A DNA stretch of 62,026 nucleotides from Lachnospiraceae bacterium (GCA_016285265.1 JAEEQL010000002.1:1-62026); one strand, 5' to 3'. Numbered from the stretch's first letter, positions 36,651-45,213 are shown. A program made the numbers and translations. Notes: generated from the sequence alone by a model not told the origin.

Positions 36651-37334
36651 ATGAAGAATATACTTACGATTATCAAAAAGCAGATAAGGGATACCGTGAA
36701 GAATAAGCCCGTGCTGATCCAGTTTCTGATGTTTCCCATGATGACTCTTATATTTGAAAATGCGATCGATGTGGATATGCCCGAATTCTTTTTCGTGAAG
36801 ATGTTCTCGTCGATGTTTGTCGGCATGGCTCCCCTTGTTGCGACGGCATCGATCATTTCCGAGGAAAAAGAGAAAAACACGTTAAGGGTTCTGATGATGG
36901 CGGGCGTAAGACCCTTTGAATATCTCATCGGTGTCTCCGTGTATATATGGGTCCTTTGCATGGCGGGGTCCGCGGTGATGGGGACGGCTCTTCCTTCCGG
37001 GGATATACCGTTCTTCATGACGATGATGGGTGCGGGATGCATCATCTCGATATTCATCGGGGCATGCATCGGGATCTTTGCGAAGAATCAGATGGTTACG
37101 ACTTCGCTCATGATGCCTGTCATGATGGTTCTTTCTTTTTCTCCCATGCTCGCTTCGTTTAATGATAAAATAGAGAAAGCGGCGAGATTCATATTTACGC
37201 AGCAGATCAAGGTTGCCGTGGACGGTATGGGCTTTGAAAGTGCCGGAAGGTTCGGCGTGTGCGTGCTTATTGCAAATGCTGCACTTGCCCTTGTACTCTT
37301 TTTCGCGGCATTCAGAAAAAAAGGACTTGAGTAG
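36651..37334 (+). CDS. ABC-2 type transporter permease
   Basis: A 227-residue membrane protein with about six hydrophobic segments (near 20-36, 49-66, 88-106, 115-142, 150-165 and 197-217). The segment SIISEEKEKNTLRVLMMAGVRPFEYLIG is characteristic of ABC-2 permeases of the NatB/DrrB class. The start immediately follows the ATPase stop and the stop immediately precedes the LytTR gene, so all are one operon. The substrate is unknown. Confidence 0.85.
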   Translation: MKNILTIIKKQIRDTVKNKPVLIQFLMFPMMTLIFENAIDVDMPEFFFVKMFSSMFVGMAPLVATASIISEEKEKNTLRVLMMAGVRPFEYLIGVSVYIWVLCMAGSAVMGTALPSGDIPFFMTMMGAGCIISIFIGACIGIFAKNQMVTTSLMMPVMMVLSFSPMLASFNDKIEKAARFIFTQQIKVAVDGMGFESAGRFGVCVLIANAALALVLFFAAFRKKGLE

Positions 37335-37775
37335 ATGAAGATCGAGATCGACATTAATGAAAAATATGAGGAAACGGGCGTTAAGATATGCGCTCCTTCC
37401 CTGACGCGGGATGTTGAGAAGGTCATCGCGATGATGAGGATGATCAACATGCAGATCGGCGTTAAGAAGGGGGACGAGACCTATCTGCTCGACACCGACA
37501 GGATCCTCTATATAGATGCCGTGGACCGCAGGACATTTGTTTACACGGAGGATGAGACCTATGAATCGGAGCTTAAGCTCTACGAGATGGAGCAGGAGCT
37601 TTTAAAGCAGGATTTCCTCAGGGTCAGCAAGCAGAGCATCGTTAACCTTCGGAAGATCAAGAGCCTCAAGGCCGATATCAACCGTAAGGTCAGGCTCACG
37701 CTGGTGAACGGCGAACAGATCGTTGTGTCGAGAATGTATTCCGAAGAACTCAGAAGAAAGTTGGGACTTAAGTGA
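37335..37775 (+). CDS. LytTR-domain DNA-binding regulator
   Basis: A 146-residue protein with no receiver domain. Residues 45-145 form a LytTR domain: ILYIDAVDRRTFVYTEDETYESELKLYEMEQEL, FLRVSKQSIVNLRKIKSLKA and LTLVNGEQIVVSRMY. The N-terminal 45 residues are a short extension. LytTR proteins without a receiver, paired with a small membrane protein, form the 'LytTR regulatory systems' known from HdrRM and BrsRM in streptococci, where the membrane partner inhibits the regulator. The next gene encodes such a protein. Confidence 0.88.
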   Translation: MKIEIDINEKYEETGVKICAPSLTRDVEKVIAMMRMINMQIGVKKGDETYLLDTDRILYIDAVDRRTFVYTEDETYESELKLYEMEQELLKQDFLRVSKQSIVNLRKIKSLKADINRKVRLTLVNGEQIVVSRMYSEELRRKLGLK

Positions 37776-38293
37776 TGGGCAGAGAGATCATAGAAGAAAA
37801 AACGGATAATGCTTTTGAAGACAGGAAATCCGTATTCGGTTACATCGCACAGCTCCTTGCGACATACGGTGCGATGGTCATTATCTTCATAGTGTTTGGT
37901 TTATGCATAGGAACAACGACGGAAGGATATTCAACCCTCTTTGAACTGGGAAACAGGGGACTTACGATGGGTACGCTCCTTCAGCTTTTGTTTCTTGCGG
38001 TTCTGGTAACGATTGCACAGGTGGTATTCCTTACCGATGCGCTCATAAAGAATATGAACATGATCGCAAGGAACCTTCTTTTCATTATCGCGATATTCGT
38101 ATCCATCGTTGTGTTTGCGGTCTCGTTCGGGTGGTTCCCCGTTGATGACCTTGCGGCGTGGGCAGGATTCCTCGTTTCATTCTCGCTCAGCATGGCGGCG
38201 AGCCTTTTCGTAACCAGGTTCATCGAGAAGTCGGAAAATAAGAAGATGCAGGAAGCGCTTGATAAGTATATGGAGAAGCGAAACGAAAAGTGA
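37775..38293 (+). CDS. DUF3021-like four-helix membrane protein
   Basis: A 172-residue protein with four hydrophobic segments (about 26-46, 67-89, 97-118 and 126-146), a cytoplasmic N-terminal tail and a charged C-terminal tail (ENKKMQEALDKYMEKRNEK). Size, topology and position after a LytTR gene match DUF3021 proteins. It probably senses a membrane or external signal and inhibits the LytTR partner; this is inferred from related systems. The ATG overlaps the upstream stop (TGATG). Confidence 0.78.
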   Translation: MGREIIEEKTDNAFEDRKSVFGYIAQLLATYGAMVIIFIVFGLCIGTTTEGYSTLFELGNRGLTMGTLLQLLFLAVLVTIAQVVFLTDALIKNMNMIARNLLFIIAIFVSIVVFAVSFGWFPVDDLAAWAGFLVSFSLSMAASLFVTRFIEKSENKKMQEALDKYMEKRNEK

Positions 38294-38332
38294 TCCGGAA
38301 ACGGACCGGCAGCATAGTGAAATTATATGGGC

Positions 38333-38367
38333 AAAAAAAAGCGGGACATCTGTTGATGTCCCGCTTT
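38333..38367. terminator. bidirectional terminator between the LytTR operon and pilT
   Basis: A perfect 13-bp stem, AAAGCGGGACATC/GATGTCCCGCTTT, with a 4-base loop. On the minus strand an eight-base U-run follows, so it is strongest for pilT. On the plus strand only TTTCGTT follows. Confidence 0.88.
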
Positions 38368-38384
38368 CGTTATGTGTAATTTTA

Positions 38385-39440
38385 TCAGCACATCTTGTCG
38401 AGTGCGGTGGGATCGTTGCTGACCCACATAGCATCTTCCTTGGAGATCCTTCCGCGTCCTACGAGGGAAGCAAGGTCGTCGTTGAGAAGGTGCATTCCTG
38501 AGTTGCGTCCTGCCTGAATGAGCGAAGGGATCTGGATGGTCTTCTTATCACGGATGAGGTTTCCGATAGCGGGAGTACCGAGCATGATCTCGGTAGCAAC
38601 CACACGGCCGTCCATATCTGCGGTAGGAACGAGAGTCTGGGTGATGACACCTCTGATGACGTTGGAGAACTGGGTTCTGATCTGATCCTGTCCGTCGAGA
38701 GGAGTTGCGTCGATGATTCTTTCTACGGTCTGTGCGGCACTCGTTGTATGGAGTGTCGAAAGGACGAGGTGTCCGGTCTCTGCTGCGGTGATTGCTGCGG
38801 AGATGGTCTCATAGTCACGCATTTCTCCTACGAGGATGATATCGGGATCTTCACGGAGTGCGGAACGGAGTGCCGTTGCGAAAGTGGGAACGTCCTTTCC
38901 GACTTCTCTCTGGTGGATCATTGCCTTATCGTGGGGATATACGTACTCGATGGGGTCTTCGATGGTGATGACGTGTCTTGAAGTGGTCCTGTTGATGTAA
39001 TCGACCATGGATGCAAGGGTGGTTGATTTACCCGAACCGGTAGGTCCGGTTACGAGAACAAGTCCTCTGGGCATTTCTGCAAGGTCCTTACATACGGGAG
39101 GAAGAAGGAGCTCTTCAAAGGAAGGAACAGTCTGATTAAGAATACGGATACTTGCCGCAAGGTTATTTCTCTGGTGATAGATATTGGCTCTGATTCTGGT
39201 TCCGTCCCAGAGCATAACACCGGCATCAAGGTCCATGCCGCCGGATACTCTCTCGATCTGATCCTGCTCAAGGAATGAGTAGATCATGTTTCTGGATTCT
39301 TCTGCTGAAGGAGCGGGCTCGAGGATCTTGAGTTCGCCGTATCTTCTGATCGCTACATTTGTTCCTACGGTGATGTGGATGTCGGAGCAGTTATTGGACT
39401 TGGCATATTCCATCAGCTCTCTGAAATCATTGTGAATCAT
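38385..39440 (-). CDS. pilT: PilT-type retraction ATPase
   Basis: A 351-residue secretion ATPase of the PilT family. Residues show Walker A GPTGSGKSTT, the Asp box ITIEDPIEYVY, Walker B DIILVGEMRD, the His box GHLVLSTLHTT and the PilT-like C-terminus IQAGRNSGMHLLNDDLASLV. PilT drives pilus retraction and twitching. No other pilus gene is in the window, so it stands alone. GGAGG lies 9 bases before the ATG. The upstream region is shared with the divergent cysteine desulfurase gene. Confidence 0.93.
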   Translation of the reverse strand: MIHNDFRELMEYAKSNNCSDIHITVGTNVAIRRYGELKILEPAPSAEESRNMIYSFLEQDQIERVSGGMDLDAGVMLWDGTRIRANIYHQRNNLAASIRILNQTVPSFEELLLPPVCKDLAEMPRGLVLVTGPTGSGKSTTLASMVDYINRTTSRHVITIEDPIEYVYPHDKAMIHQREVGKDVPTFATALRSALREDPDIILVGEMRDYETISAAITAAETGHLVLSTLHTTSAAQTVERIIDATPLDGQDQIRTQFSNVIRGVITQTLVPTADMDGRVVATEIMLGTPAIGNLIRDKKTIQIPSLIQAGRNSGMHLLNDDLASLVGRGRISKEDAMWVSNDPTALDKMC

Positions 39441-39602
39441 GAATGTAATCCTCCCCTTACATTTCTTACTTCAAAACGACGTTGGACGATGTACCCGACT
39501 TGATGTATCATATTTGAAGTGTGATTATTAAGTGCCGTTAAGCACGGGATTTTATGCACAATTTGTATTATAACAGAACAATTCCGCGGTGACTATCAAA
39601 AT

Positions 39603-40778
39603 ATGAAAGAAATATATCTGGATAACTCAGCAACCACAAAGGCTTTTCCCGATGTCATTGACCTGATCGCCAAGGTCATGGGAGAGGACTACGGAAACCC
39701 TTCGAGCATGCATCACATGGGTGTTACGGCGGAGGGACGCCTCAAGGAGAGCACGAAGATTCTTTCGGGGATCCTCGGCTGCAGCGAAAAGAACATCTAT
39801 TACACCTCCGGAGGTACGGAGTCTGACAATATCGCGATCCTGGGCGCTGCCAAGGCGCTGGAGAGAAGGGGAAAGCATATCATCACTACGAAGATAGAGC
39901 ACCCGGCCGTTCTGAATACGGTGAAACATCTGGAGGATGAGGGTTTCGAGATCACATATCTCGGGACGGACGAAAGCGGACGGATATCGCTTGACGAGCT
40001 CGGATCGGCCCTTACCCCCGGAACGATACTTGTTTCGATGATGCATACCAATAACGAGATCGGATCCGTGCAGCCCATAGCCGAGGCCGGCATCCTGATA
40101 AAGGAAAAATGTCCCGAATGCCTTTTCCATGTCGATGCCGTTCAGGGCTTCGGAAAGGCACATATTAATCCGGGAAGGATGAAGATAGATCTTCTCAGTG
40201 CAAGCTCGCACAAGATCCACGGACCCAAGGGCTGCGGTCTTCTTTATATCGGTGACGGCGTAAGGATCGTTTCACCCGTTTACGGAGGCGGACAGCAGAA
40301 GGGCATAAGGTCCGGCACGGAAAATGTTCCGGGAATATCCGGAATGGCACTTGCCGCGAAGATGCTCTATGAAAAGCTGGACGAGGATACAGCCTCTCTT
40401 TATGAGCTGAAAAAGTACTTTATCGAAAATGCACTTAAGATAGACGGAGTCAGCATAAACGGACTTACCGGGGAAGGCGCGGAGGGCGCTGCCGGAACGG
40501 CACCCCACATCATTTCCGTTTCGGTCAGGGACGTAAGAGCGGAGGTCCTGCTCCATTCCCTCGAGGATAAGGGAATATATGTTTCCGCGGGAAGCGCATG
40601 CTCAACTCATAAGAGAGCGCCGTCCGCAACTCTTACATCGATAGGTCTGGATAAGGGGCTTCTCGAATCGACGATAAGGATCTCGATGTCAGTGCTCACC
40701 ACGCGTGAAGAGATAGATGAGACGCTGAAGGCTCTGGGCGAGATCGTGCCCATGCTCAGAAGATTTACCAGAAAATAG
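39603..40778 (+). CDS. cysteine desulfurase (IscS/NifS type)
   Basis: A 391-residue PLP enzyme that takes sulfur from cysteine. The start YLDNSATTKAFPDVIDLI, PLP lysine in SASSHKIHGPKGCGLLY, and catalytic loop cysteine in SAGSACSTHKRAPSATL are present. It probably supplies sulfur to ThiI for s4U in tRNA, since thiI lies 3 kb downstream, and perhaps to iron-sulfur clusters. The ribosome site is weak. The gene is followed by the xylanase gene with its own promoter. Confidence 0.93.
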   Translation: MKEIYLDNSATTKAFPDVIDLIAKVMGEDYGNPSSMHHMGVTAEGRLKESTKILSGILGCSEKNIYYTSGGTESDNIAILGAAKALERRGKHIITTKIEHPAVLNTVKHLEDEGFEITYLGTDESGRISLDELGSALTPGTILVSMMHTNNEIGSVQPIAEAGILIKEKCPECLFHVDAVQGFGKAHINPGRMKIDLLSASSHKIHGPKGCGLLYIGDGVRIVSPVYGGGQQKGIRSGTENVPGISGMALAAKMLYEKLDEDTASLYELKKYFIENALKIDGVSINGLTGEGAEGAAGTAPHIISVSVRDVRAEVLLHSLEDKGIYVSAGSACSTHKRAPSATLTSIGLDKGLLESTIRISMSVLTTREEIDETLKALGEIVPMLRRFTRK

Positions 40779-40856
40779 CCTTAGAACACTCCGGAACTTA
40801 TAGCAAAAAATAAGAAGTAAGAAAGCAAAATATCGAGATACTTGTAAATTTGCCCA

Positions 40857-40865
40857 TGATATAAT
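40857..40865 (+). promoter_or_regulatory. extended -10 promoter for the xylanase gene
   Basis: TGATATAAT is an exact extended -10 (TG-N-TATAAT), 31 bp before the xylanase start. The -35 region is poor, as expected for this promoter class. Confidence 0.65.
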
Positions 40866-40896
40866 CGTTGAAAACCGATCAAACGGAGGACCGGAT

Positions 40897-42111
40897 ATGA
40901 GCAATTATGAGCACAGAAAAGCAACACAGCGTATCAAGTTCACGGATGCAAACGGACAGCCCGCATCCGGCAAGGACGTTCATGTAAAACTTGTAAATCA
41001 CAAATTCCTCTTCGGATGCGGAGCAAGTGATTTCGTTCCTCCCGAGGAACTTACCGAGGAAGAGAGAGCAAAGCTTCCCATTTCGGCAGAGCAGCAGGCT
41101 GTTGCCAACGAGATCAACCGCAAATGGCTGGATCTCAACAATTACGGCACCATGCATTTTTACTGGGGAATGTACGAACCCGTTGAGGGTCAGCCCAAAT
41201 ATGACCAGTATATGCGCACAGCAAAGTATCTTACTTCCAAGGGTGTAACCCTTAAGGGCCACCCTCTCTGCTGGCACACCGTATGTGCGGACTGGCTTAT
41301 GAAGTATGACAATGCGACCATCCTTCAGAAGCAGCTCGACCGCATCAACCGCGATGTCACCGCATTCAAGGGCGTCATCGATTACTGGGATGTCATCAAC
41401 GAAGTTGTTATCATGCAGGTTTATGACAGATATGACAATGCGGTCACCAGGATCTGCAAGGATCTCGGAAGGGTAAAGCTCGTAAAGGAAGTATTCGATG
41501 CCGCAAAAGCAGCAAATCCCGATGCTACACTTCTTATCAACGATTTCAATCTTTCCGAAAGCTACCGCATACTGATCGACGGACTTCTGAATGCCGGCGT
41601 TCCCATCTCTGCGATCGGAATACAGACCCATCAGCATCAGGGCTACATGGGAAAAGAAAAACTTATGGATATCCTCGACAGATATTCATTCTTCGGACTT
41701 CCCCTTCACTTTACCGAGAACACCTTCGTATCAGGACATCTTATGCCTCCGGAGATCGTTGACCTCAACGATTATGTGATTGATGAGTGGCCCACAACTC
41801 CCGAGGGTGAGGAGAGACAGTGCAGGGAATGGAAAGAGTTCTATGAGACTCTCTTTGCTCATCCCTCTGTAGAGGCAATCACCGGTTGGGATTTCACCGA
41901 CGGAGCATGGCTCGGAGCACCCAGCGGACTTCTTAGAAAAGACGGAACCGCCAAGCCCGCATACAACGAGCTGAAGAGACTTGTTAAGGAAGAGTGGACC
42001 ACCGACTATACCGTTCACACCGATACTGAGGGCTTTGCAGAGGTTACCGGATTCAAGGGTGAGTACGAAGCAACCGTAGACGGAAACACTCAGAAGTTTA
42101 CACTCGGATAA
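40897..42111 (+). CDS. intracellular GH10 endo-1,4-beta-xylanase
   Basis: A 404-residue GH10 enzyme without a signal peptide. Motifs are LKGHPLCWHT, the acid/base glutamate in DYWDVINEVV, AIGIQTHQHQG, the nucleophile glutamate in LHFTENTF and GWDFTDGAWLGAPSGLL. Lack of a signal peptide suggests it cleaves imported xylo-oligosaccharides. The N-terminal 30 residues and C-terminal 50 residues form short beta-rich extensions (TVHTDTEGFAEVTGFKGEYEATV). GGAGG precedes the ATG. Extended -10 promoter upstream and terminator downstream make it a single-gene unit. Confidence 0.94.
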   Translation: MSNYEHRKATQRIKFTDANGQPASGKDVHVKLVNHKFLFGCGASDFVPPEELTEEERAKLPISAEQQAVANEINRKWLDLNNYGTMHFYWGMYEPVEGQPKYDQYMRTAKYLTSKGVTLKGHPLCWHTVCADWLMKYDNATILQKQLDRINRDVTAFKGVIDYWDVINEVVIMQVYDRYDNAVTRICKDLGRVKLVKEVFDAAKAANPDATLLINDFNLSESYRILIDGLLNAGVPISAIGIQTHQHQGYMGKEKLMDILDRYSFFGLPLHFTENTFVSGHLMPPEIVDLNDYVIDEWPTTPEGEERQCREWKEFYETLFAHPSVEAITGWDFTDGAWLGAPSGLLRKDGTAKPAYNELKRLVKEEWTTDYTVHTDTEGFAEVTGFKGEYEATVDGNTQKFTLG

Positions 42112-42129
42112 ACACGTTACAACAAAAAG

Positions 42130-42165
42130 AAAACGTAAGCGGCAAAAGCTGCTTACGTTTTTTTA
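42130..42165. terminator. bidirectional terminator after the xylanase gene
   Basis: The stem AAACGTAAGC/GCTTACGTTT with a 10-base loop is followed by T's on the plus strand and, on the minus strand, by a T-rich tract (TTCTTTTTG). It can also end the convergent mtaB transcript. Confidence 0.9.
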
Positions 42166-42205
42166 TGTTCTGTTTGCCTGTAGCCTGTGATGCCCGGATC
42201 TTCGC

Positions 42206-43558
42206 TCACCTTTCCGCGGACATTATCTCCTCGGTAAGTATTCCCGAGAGCTTAAGGTCGACCGCATCGCCGGGTGACAGACTCAGATCTGACACCGCTG
42301 TCATAATATAGTCGGGCGTGTGTCCGATCATGTATTTCTTTCCGAAGATGACCTGCTGCTCCTCGATAAGAACCTTTTCGGTCCTTCCGATGTGGCGCTT
42401 CATATATTCGCGAGTCATCTCTATCTGGGTATCGATGAGCTTTGCGCTTCTTTCGGTCTTTACCTCTTCGGATACCTTGTCGGACATCTGAGCCGCCTTG
42501 GTATTCTTTCTCGGAGAGAACTTGAATATGTGCATATCCGCAAAACCGACCTTCTTTACAAAGGCGAGAGTCTCTTCGAATTCCTCGTCCGTCTCTCCGG
42601 GAAAGCCTGCAATGACATCCGTGGTTATCGCCGGATCGTCGAAATATTTCCGTAAGCAGAGAACGCTCCGGTAATACTCGTCCGTGGTATAGTGCCTGTT
42701 CATTCTCTTCAGTGTCGCATCGCATCCGCTCTGAAGGGACAGATGGAAGTGCGGGCAGAGGTTCTTAAGCTTTGAAAGGCGCTCGGCATTTTCCTCTGTG
42801 ATGATCCTGGGCTCGACGGAGCTTAAGCGGATCCTTTCGAGACCGGGGATCTTCGCAATCTCCTCGACAAGGTCTATGAGTTTGCTCTTTCCGCCGTAAT
42901 CCCCCGATGTGCTTCCGTTTTCATCAAGGTCGATACCGTAGGATCCGACATGGATTCCGGTAAGGACTATCTCGGAGCAGCCCTTTTCTATGAGGCCGCG
43001 GATCTCTTCACATATGTCTTCCTTTGCGCGGGAGCGCACCCTTCCTCTTGCAAGGGGGATAGCGCAGTAGGTGCAGAACTGGTTGCAGCCGTCCTGGATC
43101 TTGACGAAGGTGCGGACACGGTCGGTTAAACTGCTTAAGGTCATATCCTCATAGGAGGAGGGGACGCCGAGGTCATCCATTACGATCTTCTTTTTGCTGC
43201 GGCCGGCGGCGTAGTCCTCGATGATGGGGATAAGCTCGGCCTTATGGTTGTTGCCGATGCATATGTCAACGAGCGGATCCTTCAAAAGTGCGTCGCTTCC
43301 GGTCTGTACATAGCAGCCGACCGCAACTACGATGGAGTCCGGGTTCAGCTTCTTGGCACGGTGGAGCATCTGCCTGCTCTTCCTGTCGGCGATATTTGTT
43401 ACCGTGCATGTATTGATGACATATACGTCCGAAATCTGTGAAAACTGCACAATTTCATAACCTGCTGATTGTGCATTTTGAAGCATTATTTCGGTTTCGT
43501 ATGCATTCACCTTACAACCGAGGTTGTGGAATGCTATAGTTTTGGGCATTTTTCTCAT
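42206..43558 (-). CDS. mtaB: tRNA t6A37 methylthiotransferase
   Basis: A 450-residue radical-SAM enzyme that adds the methylthio group to t6A37 in tRNA. The N-terminal UPF0004 domain has NLGCKVNAYETEIM, NTCTVTNIADRKSRQML and VVAVGCYVQTG (three cluster cysteines). The radical SAM domain has QDGCNQFCTYCAIPLARGRVRSR. The C-terminal TRAM-like region is about 380-445. No clear ribosome site is visible before the ATG at 43558 or the alternative ATG three codons later. It diverges from the HPr-like gene. Confidence 0.94.
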   Translation of the reverse strand: MRKMPKTIAFHNLGCKVNAYETEIMLQNAQSAGYEIVQFSQISDVYVINTCTVTNIADRKSRQMLHRAKKLNPDSIVVAVGCYVQTGSDALLKDPLVDICIGNNHKAELIPIIEDYAAGRSKKKIVMDDLGVPSSYEDMTLSSLTDRVRTFVKIQDGCNQFCTYCAIPLARGRVRSRAKEDICEEIRGLIEKGCSEIVLTGIHVGSYGIDLDENGSTSGDYGGKSKLIDLVEEIAKIPGLERIRLSSVEPRIITEENAERLSKLKNLCPHFHLSLQSGCDATLKRMNRHYTTDEYYRSVLCLRKYFDDPAITTDVIAGFPGETDEEFEETLAFVKKVGFADMHIFKFSPRKNTKAAQMSDKVSEEVKTERSAKLIDTQIEMTREYMKRHIGRTEKVLIEEQQVIFGKKYMIGHTPDYIMTAVSDLSLSPGDAVDLKLSGILTEEIMSAER

Positions 43559-43591
43559 AAAAGTTTGGTTCTCTTTAAGGCTCCGCCAGTC

Positions 43592-43620
43592 TTGACAATT
43601 CTTTAACAGTCAATTACTAT
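43592..43620 (+). promoter_or_regulatory. strong promoter for the HPr-like gene
   Basis: -35 TTGACA (consensus), a 17-bp spacer and -10 TACTAT. This is the best sigma-A-type match seen in the window. Transcription would start near 43627 and give a 50-base leader. Confidence 0.8.
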
Positions 43621-43622
43621 TA

Positions 43623-43638
43623 CCTCGTAGCAACGAGG
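43623..43638 (+). other. leader hairpin of the HPr-like mRNA
   Basis: CCTCGT-AGCA-ACGAGG forms a 6-bp hairpin at the predicted 5' end of the transcript. It may protect the message from 5' decay. The ribosome site AAGGAGG (43662-43668) lies outside it. Confidence 0.5.
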
Positions 43639-43676
43639 AAAAGAAAAAATATCAGAGAAATAAGGAGGTAACTCAA

Positions 43677-43907
43677 ATGAAAACAGTAAAGATTTCTCTT
43701 AATTCTATTGACAAGGTAAAGAGTTTTGTAAATGACATCACCAAGTTCGAATATGATTTCGATCTTGTATCCGGAAGATACGTAATCGACGCTAAGTCCA
43801 TCATGGGTATCTTCAGCCTCGATCTTTCCAAGCCCATCGACCTCAACATCCACACCGAGGGCGGAGCTGATGATGTTCTCGAGGTTCTTAAGCAGTATCA
43901 GGTATAA
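43677..43907 (+). CDS. HPr-like protein without the phosphocarrier histidine
   Basis: A 76-residue HPr-fold protein. The region that should hold GxHARPA reads LNSIDKVKSFVNDI, with no His or Arg, so transfer from enzyme I is impossible. The regulatory segment IDAKSIMGIFSLDLS keeps the HprK target serine (Ser41 here). The N-terminus is about five residues shorter than in normal HPr. It has a consensus promoter and an AAGGAGG ribosome site, so high expression is likely. It probably acts as a regulatory partner of CcpA or of enzymes rather than in sugar transport. Confidence 0.9.
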   Translation: MKTVKISLNSIDKVKSFVNDITKFEYDFDLVSGRYVIDAKSIMGIFSLDLSKPIDLNIHTEGGADDVLEVLKQYQV

Positions 43908-43926
43908 TTATCCCCGTTGCTTCAAA

Positions 43927-43958
43927 GACCGAAGGATGATCCCTTCGGTCTTTTTTTT
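43927..43958 (+). terminator. Rho-independent terminator after the HPr-like gene
   Basis: The stem GACCGAAGG/CCTTCGGTC is followed by TTTTTTTT. The T-run overlaps the last bases of the convergent thiI gene. Confidence 0.93.
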
Positions 43959-45174
43959 ATTTTCCTATCACGATGATCTCGTCGGTCTCATAAGCCTTTG
44001 CCAGCAGGCCTTCAATGATGTCGTCCAGCTTGTGCTCGTGCTTCTGGATCACGGTCCTGCTCGGGTTGGTGACGGGGTGCTTGGCCACGAATATGGTACA
44101 GCAGTCCTCGTAAGGAAGGATGGAGGTTTCGTAGGTTCCGATCTTCTCGGATATCTCGACGATCTCCTGCTTATCGAACGCGATGAGGGGCCTGAGGACC
44201 GGAAGGGTGCATACCTCGTTGGTGGAAACGAGGGAGGCGAAGGTCTGTGATGCGACCTGGCCGACGCTCTCGCCGGTAACGAGCCCGTGGCATCCGTTCT
44301 CATAGGCGAGATGCTCTGCGATCCTCATCATGTATCTGCGCATTATTATGGTCAGCTCGTCATGCGGGCAGTTCTCATAGATGGCAAGCTGGATATCGGT
44401 AAAGTTGATGACGTGGAGATTGATGGGGCCCGTGTATGCGGAGATGATCTTCGCAAGGTCCACGACCTTCTGCTTTGCCCTTTCGGAGGTATAGGGAGGT
44501 GCGTTGAAATAGACCGCATCGAGCGATACACCGCGCTTGGAGATCATATAGCCCGCAACGGGGGAATCGATTCCTCCGGAAAGAAGGAGCATTCCTTTTC
44601 CGTTTGTTCCCACGGGCATTCCGCCGGGTCCGGGAATTGACTCGGAGTAGATGTATGTCTTGTCGCGAAGCTCCACATTAAGGAAGATATCGGGCTTTCT
44701 TACATCGACCTTAAGTGAGGGGAATGCATCAAGGATGGCTTCTCCGAGGTCTGCCGCAACCTCCATGGAATCGAGGGGATATCCCTTGTTGCCTCTTCTG
44801 CAGACGACCTTGAAGGTCCTGTCCGTATCGCCGTACATATCGCCCCAGTATTTAACGGACTGTTCGCGGAGCTGCTCCTGGCCTTCGGTCTTGTACACGA
44901 TGACCGGGCAGATGTAGACGATCCCGAAGATGTGCTTAAGCTTTTCGACAACCTCGTCGAAATCAAAGGAAGCCCCGTTTTTGTCTTCGGAGCACTCAAG
45001 GTAGATCCTTCCGGGCGTTTTCCTTGTGAGGAATCTGCCGGAAATGGTCTTCATTGCGGCGTTTATGTGAGCGACAAGGGCGTCCTCGAAAAGATACCTG
45101 TTATTGCCCTTGATGCCTATTTCCGCGTACTTGATCAAAAATGTGTTGAATATCTGTTTGTTCATGTCCGACAT
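43957..45174 (-). CDS. thiI: tRNA 4-thiouridine synthase ThiI, short form
   Basis: A 405-residue protein. A ferredoxin-like and THUMP region (about 1-165) starts FLIKYAEIGIKGNNRYLFE. The PP-loop domain has LLSGGIDSPVAGYM and a Cys-containing segment EDCCTIFVAKHP. The C-terminal rhodanese domain of the E. coli protein is absent, as in most Firmicutes, so sulfur should come directly from a cysteine desulfurase, probably the one at 39603. No ribosome site is clear. ATG at 45174 or 45165 are both possible; TTG at 45189 in the ORF track is less likely. Confidence 0.93.
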   Translation of the reverse strand: MSDMNKQIFNTFLIKYAEIGIKGNNRYLFEDALVAHINAAMKTISGRFLTRKTPGRIYLECSEDKNGASFDFDEVVEKLKHIFGIVYICPVIVYKTEGQEQLREQSVKYWGDMYGDTDRTFKVVCRRGNKGYPLDSMEVAADLGEAILDAFPSLKVDVRKPDIFLNVELRDKTYIYSESIPGPGGMPVGTNGKGMLLLSGGIDSPVAGYMISKRGVSLDAVYFNAPPYTSERAKQKVVDLAKIISAYTGPINLHVINFTDIQLAIYENCPHDELTIIMRRYMMRIAEHLAYENGCHGLVTGESVGQVASQTFASLVSTNEVCTLPVLRPLIAFDKQEIVEISEKIGTYETSILPYEDCCTIFVAKHPVTNPSRTVIQKHEHKLDDIIEGLLAKAYETDEIIVIGK

Positions 45175-45213
45175 TACATACTGGTACAAGATAAAGATTG
45201 CCGATACACCCGA

